Assembly (NCBI GenBank): GCA_963847515.1 | Contig: CAWKAA010000005.1 | Coordinates: 372,001 to 436,000 of the forward strand | DNA from: QHXW01 sp963847515 | Lineage (GTDB): Bacteria > Acidobacteriota > Terriglobia > Bryobacterales > Bryobacteraceae | Length of the DNA: 64,000 bases | Reading direction: 5' to 3' | In this document: piece after piece, positions 19,416-27,782 of the stretch | Numbering within the stretch: the stretch's first letter is position 1 | Layout of the letters: every line of letters starts with the position of its first letter | Notes under the pieces: generated by a model | Databases searched by the model: none | Seen by the model: only the letters and a program-made list of their open reading frames with translations | Told to the model about the DNA's origin: nothing | Program-made: the position numbers and the translations under genes

Positions 19416-19436
19416 GGGGAAGGCTTCTTCTTCCCC
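19416..19436 (+). promoter_or_regulatory. Perfect 7-bp inverted repeat before tcmP
   Basis: GGGGAAG and CTTCCCC are separated by 7 bases, 24 bases before the annotated tcmP start. It could be an operator or leader hairpin. It could also be coding if tcmP starts further upstream, because frame 19377 reads protein-like across it (GTSAGEGFFFPKHSDTVL). Confidence 0.3.
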
Positions 19437-19459
19437 AAACATTCTGATACAGTTCTGTT

Positions 19460-20305
19460 GTGGCCGTTGAATATGACGAGATCGGAATCTGGTCAGAGGT
19501 CAAATTGGCCATCATCAAGGAGTACGCCTCTGCCTATACGACAATCATGGAATCCCAGAGGCGCCAGAGGATATCACGCCTGCGCTGGATCTATATAGAC
19601 GCGTACGCAGGCCCGGGGTACCACCTCTCCAAAACAACCGGCGATGTGGTGGAAGGAAGTCCGCTAATCGCACTCAACACCCGTCCACCTTTCCACGAGT
19701 ATCATTTCATCGATGCAGAACCGGCGCGCTCTGAAGTCTTGCGCGAGCACGCAAGGAACCGCGCGGATGTATTCACCTATGGTGAGGACTGCAACGAGGT
19801 TCTTCTCAAGCGTGTTTTCCCCCGAGCACAGCGTGAGGACTACCGCCGGGCGCTGTGCTTGTTAGACCCGTACAATATCGATCTGACGTGGGAAGTGATC
19901 GAAACCGCGGGCAAGGCGCGATCGATTGAGATTTTCATGAACTTCATGATCATGGACATCAACCGGAATGCCCTGCGAAAGAACCCAGAGAAGGCGGTCG
20001 CTTCCAAAGTGGCTCAGATGACGCGCCTTTGGGGAGATAAAACGTGGCTGGATGCAGGGTACGATCAAGTCCAAACGCTCTTTGATTACGCTGTGCCCGT
20101 GAAGGTACCCAATGAACGGTTCGCGGAGGCGTTCCGTGACAGGCTGGAAAAGAAGGCTGGATTCAAATACGTGCCAAAGCCGATGCCAATGAAGACCAAG
20201 ACCAACTCGGTGATCTACTATCTCTATTTTGCTTCCCAAAAGGAAGCCGGCATGGATATAGTGAACGACATCTTCAACAAGTACCGCCTTAGGCAAGGGC
20301 TTTAG
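19460..20305 (+). CDS. tcmP: Three-Cys-motif partner protein, TcmP-like
   Basis: The product is 281 residues from GTG 19460, with no clear Shine-Dalgarno. The motifs fit the TcmP family: IYIDAYAGPGYH near residue 50, VVEGSPLIAL, FHEYHFIDAEP, and CLLDPYNIDLTWEVI near 135. YIDAYAGPG and DPYN resemble motifs I and IV of Rossmann methyltransferases, so a SAM-binding fold is plausible; that is inference. The family is named for pairing with a radical-SAM-like or three-Cys protein, and such a gene starts 2 bases after this stop. No biochemical role is known to me. An N-terminal extension from about 19377 is possible if one base is missing near 19458. Confidence 0.75.
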   Translation: MAVEYDEIGIWSEVKLAIIKEYASAYTTIMESQRRQRISRLRWIYIDAYAGPGYHLSKTTGDVVEGSPLIALNTRPPFHEYHFIDAEPARSEVLREHARNRADVFTYGEDCNEVLLKRVFPRAQREDYRRALCLLDPYNIDLTWEVIETAGKARSIEIFMNFMIMDINRNALRKNPEKAVASKVAQMTRLWGDKTWLDAGYDQVQTLFDYAVPVKVPNERFAEAFRDRLEKKAGFKYVPKPMPMKTKTNSVIYYLYFASQKEAGMDIVNDIFNKYRLRQGL

Positions 20306-20307
20306 AA

Positions 20308-21031
20308 ATGGCGACGAATTCGCACATCGAGTGGACGGACGCAACCTGGAACCCGGTAACTGGCTGCACGAAGATCAGTCCAGGCTGCAAGCACTGTTAC
20401 GCGGAGCGGTTGGCAAATCGGTTGAAGCTCATGGGCCAGAAAAACTACCGCAACGGCTTCGAAGTCACACTTCAGCCACAGATGCTGGAACTGCCCTTAC
20501 GCTGGAGGAGTCCAAAGCGAATATTCGTCAACTCCATGAGCGACCTATTCCACAAGGACATTCCCCTTGACTACATTCAGCAGGTATTCACGATCATGCG
20601 CACGGCAAACTGGCATCAATACCAAGTGCTGACAAAACGCGCTGAAAGACTGGAGGAGCTGAGCCACTGCCTCGCGTGGGCACCGCAGATCTGGATGGGT
20701 GTGAGCATCGAGAGTGCTGATTATGTGGAGCGCGATCGGCCACCTGCGTAAGACCTGCGCCCATGTAAAGTTTCTCTCCCTGGAACCGTTGCTCGGGCCA
20801 CTACGGAAATTGGACCTTAGGGGAATTGATTGGGTCATTGTAGGCGGCGAGTCGGGTCCTGGAGCGCGCCCGGTTGACCCGGCCTGGGTGGCAGACATTA
20901 GAGATCAGTGCATACGTTCTGGCGTGGCATTTTTCTTCAAACAGTGGGGTGGAGTGAACAAGAAGCGGACCGGACGAGAGCTTGAGGGGCGAACGTGGGA
21001 TGAGATGCCGGAAGCGATCTTTACCCTGTAA
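20308..21031 (+). CDS. DUF5131 / phage Gp37-Gp68 family three-Cys protein, one frame break
   Basis: The reconstructed product is about 240 residues. The N-terminus HIEWTDATWNPVTGC leads into the cysteine motif C-x6-C-x2-C (GCTKISPGCKHCYAE, residues about 19-29), which resembles an iron-sulfur or radical-SAM-type site. Further family blocks are RIFVNSMSDLFHKDIPLDYI, YQVLTKRAERL, WMGVSIESADYV, KFLSLEPLLGPL, IDWVIVGGESGPGARP and FFFKQWGGV. The frame changes near 20731, where deleting one G before ATCGGCC gives VERIGHLRKTC and restores the family order. It forms a two-gene unit with tcmP. The 'phage' label is a family name only; there are no phage genes here. Confidence 0.8.
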
Positions 21032-21038
21032 AGCCGCC

Positions 21039-21671
21039 TCATAGCCCTTGCAGAAAATAATTGGACCGCTTCTCGCGCCCGATAGTGGTGATCTCGCCGT
21101 GGCCTGGAATCACGATGGCGTCGTCGGGTAGCGGCATGAGTTTGTCGTGGATTGAGCGGAGGATCTGGTAGCCGTCGCCGCCGGGCAGATCGGTGCGGCC
21201 GATGCTGTCGCGGAACAACGTGTCACCAGCGATCAGTTTGTTCTCCGACGGAATCCACAGACTGATGCTGCCTTGCGTGTGGCCCGGCGTGTCGAGCACC
21301 GCAAACTCCGTCGTACCCAGCAACAACTTGTCGCCTTCGCGCACCGGATTGTCGATGGTTACCTTCTCCGGCGTCTCCATGCCCAACCACCCTGCCTGCA
21401 CGTCGAGCATGTCCCGTAGCAGCGCATCGTTTTCGTTCATGTAGACCGGCGCTCCGGTTGCCGCGCGCAGCTTGTGGGCGCCGCCGATGTGATCGATATG
21501 CGCGTGCGTAATCACGATGGCCTTTACGGTTAGCCCGTGCCGCTTGATGATGTCCAGGATCTCGGGAATGTTGTCGCCAGGATCGATTACGATGCCTTCG
21601 CGCGTCTGCTCGTCGCCGAAGATTGAACAGTTGCAGTGCAGCACGCCGACCGGCAGGATCTCGTGGATCAT
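21039..21671 (-). CDS. MBL-fold metallohydrolase, glyoxalase II-like
   Basis: The product is 210 residues. The metallo-beta-lactamase motif THAHIDHIGG puts His56, His58, Asp60 and His61 in place. His131 (DTPGHTQG), Asp150 (AGDTLFRDSIGRTDLPGG) and His191 (IPGHGEIT) complete the two-metal site. The GDTLFxxSIGRTD signature is typical of the hydroxyacylglutathione-hydrolase-like branch found widely in bacteria. The substrate is probably a thioester or related small molecule in the cytoplasm. The frame is intact. It is convergent with the DUF5131 gene (7 bases between stops) and divergent from the membrane protein at 21695. Confidence 0.88.
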   Translation of the reverse strand: MIHEILPVGVLHCNCSIFGDEQTREGIVIDPGDNIPEILDIIKRHGLTVKAIVITHAHIDHIGGAHKLRAATGAPVYMNENDALLRDMLDVQAGWLGMETPEKVTIDNPVREGDKLLLGTTEFAVLDTPGHTQGSISLWIPSENKLIAGDTLFRDSIGRTDLPGGDGYQILRSIHDKLMPLPDDAIVIPGHGEITTIGREKRSNYFLQGL

Positions 21672-21694
21672 ATCCGAATTGTATACTCGTCGGT

Positions 21695-22114
21695 ATGACA
21701 GACGCGCTCAGCGTGATTATGCGGTGGCTGCACATTACATCAGCGGTGGTGGTGGTCGGCGGGGTTTTGTACGCGCGCTTTGTGATTGCGCCCGCGCTGG
21801 CAACTCTCTCCGCACAGGAACAGGACACGCTCGGCGCCGCCATGGCCGCGCGCTACCGGTCTCTGCTTTACCTGGCCATGGTCTTTCTTGCGGGCACCGG
21901 TCTTTACAACACGATCCTGAACGTGGGACGCGGGCCGCTCTACCAGTCGCTGCTGGGCATCAAGCTGCTGCTGGTATTGCATGTCTTCGCGGTGGGCCTT
22001 CTCATCGTCAAGCCGAAGAATCCGAAACGCTCGCGGCAAATAACCGGCCTGGTGATTTCGGGCCTCGTCATCCTCGCGATCTCCGCCATGTTGCGCCAGC
22101 TTCACCTAAACTGA
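21695..22114 (+). CDS. Four-helix membrane protein, CopD/DUF-like
   Basis: The product is 139 residues from ATG 21695; the longer reading frame upstream overlaps the opposite gene and has no signal. Four hydrophobic helices are visible: IMRWLHITSAVVVVGGVLYAR, LLYLAMVFLAGTGLYNTIL, LLGIKLLLVLHVFAVGLLI and ITGLVISGLVILAISAML. Its WLH near the first helix and conserved-looking Arg/His spacing recall CopD-like or cytochrome-b-type small proteins, but no family can be fixed. It ends 4 bases before ygfZ, so they are probably one transcript. Confidence 0.65.
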   Translation: MTDALSVIMRWLHITSAVVVVGGVLYARFVIAPALATLSAQEQDTLGAAMAARYRSLLYLAMVFLAGTGLYNTILNVGRGPLYQSLLGIKLLLVLHVFAVGLLIVKPKNPKRSRQITGLVISGLVILAISAMLRQLHLN

Positions 22115-22118
22115 AAAC

Positions 22119-23060
22119 ATGGACGCAGGTTACCAGGCGCTGCGCTCCGGCGCAGCATGGCTCGATCTTTCCTCCCGCGGCAAGATCATCGCCACCGGTG
22201 AAGATCGCGCGCGCCTGTTGCACGCCATGACCACCAATCAAGTGGAGAAGCTTCAACCCGGCGAGGGCTGCTATGCGTTCTTCCTCAACCCGCAAGGCCG
22301 CATTCTGGGGGATGTGAACCTGTTCTGCCGGGAGAATGATTTTCTGCTGGACGTCGAGCCGGAGACGCGCGAGTCCCTCTATCGGCACCTCGACAAATAC
22401 ATCATCGCCGATGATGTCACGCTCGATGATGCGACAGATAGGCTCGCGACCCTGGCGCTCGAAGGCCCGGATGCGCTTTCGTTAGCGGAGCGCCTCGGTG
22501 TGCCACTTCCGGAGCGACCGTGGGGTCACGCGGATTGGAACGGTGTCGTGGTAGCCAACGTGAGCTTTACCGGTGCGCCGGCGCTGCGCTTCTTCTCCCC
22601 CGCCGCCGAAAAGCCGCGGCTGATCGATCTGCTTCAAAACGCCGGCGCGCCGGAAGCCAGCCTGGATGACGCGCGTGCGGTCCGGCTGGAACATTTCAAG
22701 CCACGCTATGGCGAGGATATTTTCGACAGCACCCTTTCGCAGGAAACGCAGCAGGCTCACGCTGTCAACTTCAGTAAGGGCTGTTACATCGGCCAGGAGA
22801 TCGTCGAGCGTGTGCGCTCGCGCGGCTTGGTCCACCGGCTGCTCGCCGGAGTGGAAATTGCATCGACTGCAGTTCCCGAACCTCAAACCCGCCTGTTTCA
22901 AGGTGAAGAGAACGTCGGCAAGATGACCTCGGCGGCATTCTCGCCCGCGCTGGGAAAAGTCGTGGGGATGGCTTACGTGCGGCGCGAGCTGGCGGAGCCC
23001 GGCGCCACACTCACCGTCAATGGCCAGCCGGCGGTCGTCCGCGCGCTACATAGCGCGTAA
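22119..23060 (+). CDS. ygfZ: Folate-binding protein YgfZ
   Basis: The product is 313 residues, a soluble T-protein-like fold. The family signature KGCYIGQE is at residues 220-227 with Cys222. Upstream blocks include GRILGDVNLFC and the N-terminal WLDLSSRGKIIATGEDRARL. YgfZ uses tetrahydrofolate and helps maintain or repair certain Fe-S enzymes. The length is normal and there is no frame break. Its last 15 bases overlap the end of the convergent PHP gene at 23046. Confidence 0.88.
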   Translation: MDAGYQALRSGAAWLDLSSRGKIIATGEDRARLLHAMTTNQVEKLQPGEGCYAFFLNPQGRILGDVNLFCRENDFLLDVEPETRESLYRHLDKYIIADDVTLDDATDRLATLALEGPDALSLAERLGVPLPERPWGHADWNGVVVANVSFTGAPALRFFSPAAEKPRLIDLLQNAGAPEASLDDARAVRLEHFKPRYGEDIFDSTLSQETQQAHAVNFSKGCYIGQEIVERVRSRGLVHRLLAGVEIASTAVPEPQTRLFQGEENVGKMTSAAFSPALGKVVGMAYVRRELAEPGATLTVNGQPAVVRALHSA

Positions 23061-23896
23061 ACGCTCGAGCACCCAGCCAGGCACATTCAGGTTGCCTTCC
23101 AATCCGCGGCCCAACTCAATGCGTGGTTTGTTCGCCCCGTGAAAATCGGATCCTCCGGTTACTGCCAGATTGAGCCGCCGCGCGAGGTCTTGAAACCGCT
23201 CGACATCCGCGGGCCGGTGGTCGCTGTGAAAGACCTCAATCGCGCCCAATCCCATCCCGCGCATGTCCTCGACCCACTTTTCCAGCTGCTCATTCCCGTC
23301 TGTCATACTGCGCCTGCCCACACGGATAGGATGCGCCAGCGAAGCAATCCCACCCGCCTTCACCACACGCTCGATGCCTTCATGCATGGCCATTTCCTGG
23401 CGCTCCACGTAGCCTTTCGCCGACTCGTCCAGATATTCGTCGAAAGCCTGGTCGATATTCTTGACGTAGCCTTTTTCCACCAGCACCCGCGCAAAATGCG
23501 GGCGGCCGGTCATGGTGCGACCCTTAGCTTCGCACTTCCTGGAGCGAGATATCCACGCCGAGCGAGCGGAGGCGTTCGATCAGCCGCACGTTCCGGTCGC
23601 GGCGCGATTTTTGCAATGCCAGCAGCCATTCGCGAAACTCGGGTGTGGGCGGTTGATGCACGAAATATCCCAGCAGGTGAACGGAACGCCCGTGAAATCG
23701 CGTGGAGATCTCGATGCCGCAAATCAAATCCAATCCCGCCGCGCGTGCAAGCGGCTCGGCGGCGATCATAACCGGCGATCGTATCGTGATCGGTAATGGC
23801 CAGCGCTTCGAGGCCCGTCGCCACGGCTTCCTCGATGAGTTGCGCCGGCGAATATGTCCCGTCCGATTCGTTGGTGTGCGTGTGAAGATCGATCAG
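23046..23896 (-). CDS. PHP-domain phosphoesterase, TrpH/RNase AM-like, two frame breaks
   Basis: The reconstructed length is about 283 residues. The PHP metal motifs are visible: IDLHTHTNESDGTYSP at the N-terminus, ALAITDHDTIAGYD, CGIEISTRF, GIASLAHPIRVGR and TGGSDFHGANKP. The family includes 5'-3' exoribonuclease AM (YciV) and nucleoside bisphosphate phosphatases. Frames change near 23765 (extra C before GCCGCC) and 23527 (extra C in AGCTAAG). The start is uncertain: CTG 23896 gives the usual IDLHTHT beginning, 7 bases after the cysC stop. It is the last gene of the chain secreted protein-cysH-cysC-PHP, which is sensible because related PHP enzymes hydrolyse the sulfate-assimilation by-product pAp. 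That functional link is inference. Confidence 0.78.
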
Positions 23897-23903
23897 AAGG
23901 AAA

Positions 23904-24440
23904 TCAGCCCCAGTTCTTCCAGTGTAGCCCAGACCGCCTGGCGCTCTCCTCGGGGCTTTCTTCGTCGGAATGCACCACCACTTCCGGATGAAGCGGGGGC
24001 TCGTAGGGATCGGATACGCCGGTAAATTGCGGAATCTCGCCCGCGATGGCTTTTTTGTATAGACCTTTGACATCGCGCCCGGTCACCACTTCAAGCGGGC
24101 ACTCCACGTAGACTTCGACGAAATTCGCAATGCGCGAGCGGATCTCCTCGCGCACCGCGCGGTAAGGCGAGATGGCTGCTACCAAAGCGATTACGCCGTT
24201 GCGCGAGAGCAGTTCGCACACGAAGCCGATGCGGCGAATGTTGATGTCGCGATCTTCCTTGCTGAACCCCAGGCCTTTCGAGAGGTTCTCTCGAACCACG
24301 TCGCCATCCAGCACTTCGATTTTTGCGCCGGCTTCGCGCAGCCGTTTTTCGATGATGCCGGAAATGGTGCTTTTGCCTGCGCCGGAGAGACCAGTGAACC
24401 AGAGCGTGAAGCCCTGATGGGTGAGCGAGCGCGGCGTCAA
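23904..24440 (-). CDS. cysC: Adenylylsulfate kinase
   Basis: The product is 178 residues from TTG 24440; this start overlaps the cysH stop as TTGA and gives MTPRSLTHQGFTLWFTGLSG. CysC phosphorylates APS to PAPS. The P-loop GLSGAGKST is followed by the DGD region EVLDGDVVRENLSKGLGFSK, RDINIRRIGFVCELL, SPYRAVREEIR and VYVECPLEVVTGRDVKGLY, which are canonical for the family. The length is short but complete for a stand-alone kinase. The frame is intact, unlike both neighbours. The sulfurylase genes cysD/cysN or sat are not in the window. Confidence 0.88.
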   Translation of the reverse strand: MTPRSLTHQGFTLWFTGLSGAGKSTISGIIEKRLREAGAKIEVLDGDVVRENLSKGLGFSKEDRDINIRRIGFVCELLSRNGVIALVAAISPYRAVREEIRSRIANFVEVYVECPLEVVTGRDVKGLYKKAIAGEIPQFTGVSDPYEPPLHPEVVVHSDEESPEESARRSGLHWKNWG

Positions 24441-25204
24441 GCGCGCTTTGCCTCGAGAATCTCGCTCAGCAGGACGTCCAGCTTGCGCTCGGCTTTGCCT
24501 TCCGGGGAGAAATGAATGCCGCACTCTTTAGCAGCGTCCTGTTCCCACCACCAGCGCCCCGCGCGCTCATCTTCGCCGGGCTGGACCGCCCGCGTGCACG
24601 GAGCGCAGCCGATGCTGCTGTAACCCGCGGCATAAAGCGGATGCACCGGCACGCCGTGCTGCCGGATGTAATCATTCACCTGGCCGGCAGTCCAATCGGC
24701 CAGCGGATTCAACTTCAATTTTCCGTCGATCTCTTCTACTTTGCGAACGTCCGCCCGTGAATCATTCTGGTCGCGCCGCAGCCCGGTCACCCATGCGCTC
24801 AGGCCGCTTAAGCTGCGCTCGAGCGGCCGCACTTTGCGAATCTGGCAGCAGAGATTCCGCAACGCAACCTCGCGGTGGAACAGATTGGGACCGTGCCGCG
24901 ACACCATAGCTTCTACTTCAGCCGGAATCGGGCGCCACCGTCTCAACCGCAATACCATAGCGATCGCGAACAGTTTCAATCATGCGGTACGTTTCCTCGG
25001 GAAGCCGGCCGGTATCCAGCGTCAACACTCGAACGTGCGGTGAAATCCGCGCCGCCAGGTCCACAATAACCATGCCTTCGAGCTTGAAACGCGGTGGCAA
25101 TCGCCAGCGAGCTGCCGAACTCGGACACACGCCCACTTCAGCAATTCTTGTGCGCTGGATTGCTCCAGACGCTCGATCTGCCGAAGTTGGGGAAGTGTGC
25201 TCAA
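24437..25204 (-). CDS. cysH: Phosphoadenylyl/adenylyl-sulfate reductase, three frame breaks
   Basis: The reconstructed product is about 255 residues from TTG 25204. It reduces PAPS or APS to sulfite. Blocks are FQAEGMVIVDLAARI, VLTLDTGRLPEETYRMIE, the cysteine pair in LRNLCCQIRKVRPLER, WVTGLRRDQNDSRADV, LNPLADWT, HPLYAAGYSSIGCAPCTRAV and GRWWWE...KECGIH. The Cys-Cys and Cys-x2-Cys pairs are the [4Fe-4S] ligands of the APS-type reductases, so APS is a possible substrate despite cysC next door. Frames change near 25128, 25086 and 24922, each fixed by removing one base. Start and stop overlap both neighbours as TTGA. Confidence 0.82.
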
Positions 25205-25828
25205 GCCGCCTCAGCTTTGCCTACCAAAACGATCGAAACAGGAATGTCCCCGATCTTCAGTGTGAGCACCCAATCATGCTCGCCCTGCTTGACGAACCCT
25301 ATGGGATCGCTCGCTCCCGCTGCCCATACGCTTAACACGGCCGGATGAGGTGTTCCGGAAGCTTTGCGGCTCATCGCCACCAGCGCATCGAAATCCGGTG
25401 TTGCGCTGGGATCCTTATCATTCGCTGCGGGCGTCATCAGAATGAAATCGCGCTGGGGCGCGGCTCCTTGATGGTCGCCGTTCACCGGTATCAAGCTATA
25501 GCGAAGGGTGTAGACTCCGGGTTTGATGGTCTGCCCGCGACGGTCCGCTCCCTGGCTGGGGAAGCGAATCACGCCTACCAGTGCGCCTTGCGGAACTGAG
25601 AGGGTCACCGTCTGATCGGGCGGCTTCGGACCAGATGGCAGAGCCGTGCGAAACCATACCTCGCAAAAAACGGCGCCGTCACCGGCTACGATCTTCGTGC
25701 CTTGATGCTGGAGCGCTTGGCTAATAGCGGGCGCGAGTTCTGTGGGCGGTGCGCCCGCCGGTTCACTCTTATACTGCGCGAGCGCCGCGCTGGCGGCCAA
25801 CACTAGGGACAAGGCTGAGTTTGTGCAT
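25201..25828 (-). CDS. Secreted hypothetical protein upstream of cysH
   Basis: The product is about 208 residues. The unbroken frame starts at TTG 25812, but the better start is ATG 25828: deleting one C near 25813 gives a textbook signal peptide (MHKLSLSLVLAASAALAQ). The mature part has VFCEVWFRTALPSGPKPPD, VGVIRFPSQGADRRGQTIKP, GVYTLRYSLIPVNGDHQGAA and ends VSIVLVGKAEAA. I recognise it only as a type often annotated as hypothetical in Acidobacteria. Its stop TGA overlaps the cysH start (TTGA), so the gene heads the sulfur-assimilation operon, though no link in function is visible. Confidence 0.6.
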
Positions 25829-25883
25829 AGAGAGCTAATAGACTATTGTAGATCGGGACAAGGGGTAGAAGGATTCAACTGGA

Positions 25884-25955
25884 GCGGGAGACGGGATTCG
25901 AACCCGCGACATCGACCTTGGCAAGGTCGCACTCTACCAACTGAGTTACTCCCGC
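25884..25955 (-). tRNA. tRNA-Gly (anticodon GCC)
   Basis: This 72-base cloverleaf is read on the minus strand. The acceptor stem pairs GCGGGAG with CTCCCGC. The D arm contains CTCAGTTGGTAGAG, the anticodon loop is CTTGCCA with anticodon GCC, and the T arm is GCGGGTTCGAATCCCGT. CCA is not encoded. Confidence 0.95.
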
Positions 25956-26170
25956 TCGATCGAGAACTCTCATTCTCCTCCACTTCCGACGACAGGTGTC
26001 AAACCTCGCAACTGACTGATGTTCAGTAATGGCGAAACTGTTTCAAACCGAAGAGAGTTATAATCTTGTGTTCCGACTAGTTCATCTGTGCTAGACTGTG
26101 TTTTCTGTTCGGGGGCACAGCCGGGCAGAACACATAGAATCCTCCCTTATTTACGAGCGTGTAATTCTGA

Positions 26171-26193
26171 TTTTTCCACGTCTTGTGGAAAAA
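26171..26193. promoter_or_regulatory. Inverted pair of DnaA-box-like sites in dnaA leader
   Basis: TTTTTCCAC (26171-26179) and GTGGAAAAA (26185-26193) form perfect 9-bp arms around GTCTT. Each arm contains a DnaA-box-like core (TTTTCCACG; TTTTCCACA on the minus strand, 26184-26192). The site lies about 40 bases before the dnaA ATG and suggests autoregulation. A TATAAT at 26059-26064 lies further upstream. Confidence 0.6.
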
Positions 26194-26230
26194 CTGTGTG
26201 AAAGCTGTGCGTATGATTGTCACTCTGTAG

Positions 26231-27544
26231 ATGAATCCTTGGGATCAGATCAAACAACAACTTGAAGCTACGCTCAGCGCAGAGAGCTATCAGAACTGGG
26301 TGAGCCGCACCAGCTTCCGTCAGTTGGCAGGCGGCGTCCTGCGTGTTTCGGTTCCTGAACGTGGAAAGCAAGGCGTGGATGGAGACCGAGTATGCCGACC
26401 ATGTGAGCTCCGCGATTCGCAAACTGAGTCTCCCGGTTCAGGCCGTGCTGTATGAATTGGCAGGCCATGCAGGACAGCAGCAGTGGCCGGGAGATGCGGA
26501 ACGTCGACGAGCCTGAGTCGCCAGTCAGCCAGCTCAATCCCCGATTCACGTTCGATACCTTCGTGGTCGGCGCATGCAACCAGTTTGCGCATGCCGCCGC
26601 GCGATCGGTGGCCACCAATCCGTCCCGCAGCTACAATCCGCTGTTCATCTACGGCGGCGTGGGCATGGGCAAGACCCACCTGATGCATGCCATCGGCCGC
26701 GCGTTGATGAGCAACAGCGCCGGTATGCGCATCATCTACACGTCGAGCGAGCGATTCACGAACGAGATGATCTCGTGCATCCGCATGGAGCGCATGCCGC
26801 AATTTCGGCAGCGCTACCGCTCGGCCGACGTGCTGCTGATCGACGATATCCAGCTGCTGGGCAACAAGGAGCGAACGCAGGAAGAATTCTTTCACACCTT
26901 CAATGAGCTGCACGACCATCAGAAGCAGATCGTGATCTCGAGCGACTCGCCGCCCAAGGAGATTCCCGGGCTTGCTGGAGCGCCTGCGTTCGCGTTTTGA
27001 GTGGGGATTGATGGCCGACATCCAGCCGCCGGACCTGGAAACCAAGATGGCGATCCTGGACAAGAAGGCGGAGATGGAAGGCATCCGCCTGCCCGAAGAT
27101 GTCCGCACGTTCATGGCCACCAAAACCAAGTCCAATGTCCGCGAGCTGGAGGGCGCGCTGGTCAAGCTGATGGCCTATTCCTCGCTGACCGGCGCGCCGA
27201 TCAACCTGCCCATGGCGCAGCAGGTTCTGAAGCACCTGGTGCACGCGCAGGACCGGCGGGTGACCATCGATTCCATCCAGAAAGCTGTGGCCGAGAAATT
27301 CGGGATCAAGCAGTCGCAGCTCAAGGAAAAGAGCAACACCAAGACCATCGTTCGTGCCGCGCCAGGTGGCCATGTACCTGGTGAAAGGAGCTGACCGACA
27401 GCATCGCTCCCGGAGATCGGCCGGGCCTTCGGCGGCAAGCATCACACCACCGTCATTCACTCCATCAACAAAATTGAGCGCCAACGTCAGTCCGATCCGG
27501 ATTTGAACAGGTTGCTCCACAGCCTAATGGACTCATTACAATGA
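26231..27544 (+). CDS. dnaA: Chromosomal replication initiator DnaA, six frame breaks
   Basis: The reconstructed product is about 436 residues. Domain I starts MNPWDQIKQQLEATLSAESY. The AAA+ domain has YNPLFIYGGVGMGKTHLMHA (Walker A GVGMGKT), DVLLIDDIQLLGNKERTQEE (Walker B) and sensor region VISSDSPPKEI. Domain IV has PRQVAMYLVKELT and the DNA-binding signature FGGKHHTTVIHS. Frames change near 26356, 26455, 26970, 27350, 27387 and 27405. Every one is restored by deleting one base (for example CTTG to CTG at 26970). Domain II is short. DnaA opens the origin and controls its own gene. The stop TGA is at 27542-27544. Confidence 0.9.
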
Positions 27545-27782
27545 ACTTATCATTGTTTTCCACAATGGCATGGTCGATCCGGGCTGCGGAAGCCTGTGCA
27601 AGACGGCGCGGAACGCTCGGTTTTCGTCGGTTCCTCAGCCCTGTTTCCACACCGATCTTCGAGCAGGAAGTTGTAGAATTTTGTATAATTTAGATAGAAT
27701 TCAACATTTTCACAGGCCCCATGAATACGGTTCTTCTATGTAAGAATCTATACCAAGCAACTCAGTAGAGGAGTTCTGCCCA
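27545..27782. other. Candidate oriC: dnaA-dnaN intergenic region
   Basis: This 238-base gap contains DnaA-box-like sites TTTTCCACA at 27556-27564 and GTTTCCACA at 27643-27651, and a weaker TTTTCACA near 27707. An AT-rich stretch at about 27671-27712 (TTGTATAATTTAGATAG) could serve as an unwinding element. The dnaA-gap-dnaN order is classic for bacterial origins. Other origins in this phylum have not been checked here, and no GC-skew could be computed. Confidence 0.5.

Noticed and set aside
20308..21031. Prophage remnant suggested by the Gp37/Gp68 family name
   Set aside because: No integrase, terminase, capsid or tail genes and no attachment-like repeats are seen; the family is common on chromosomes.
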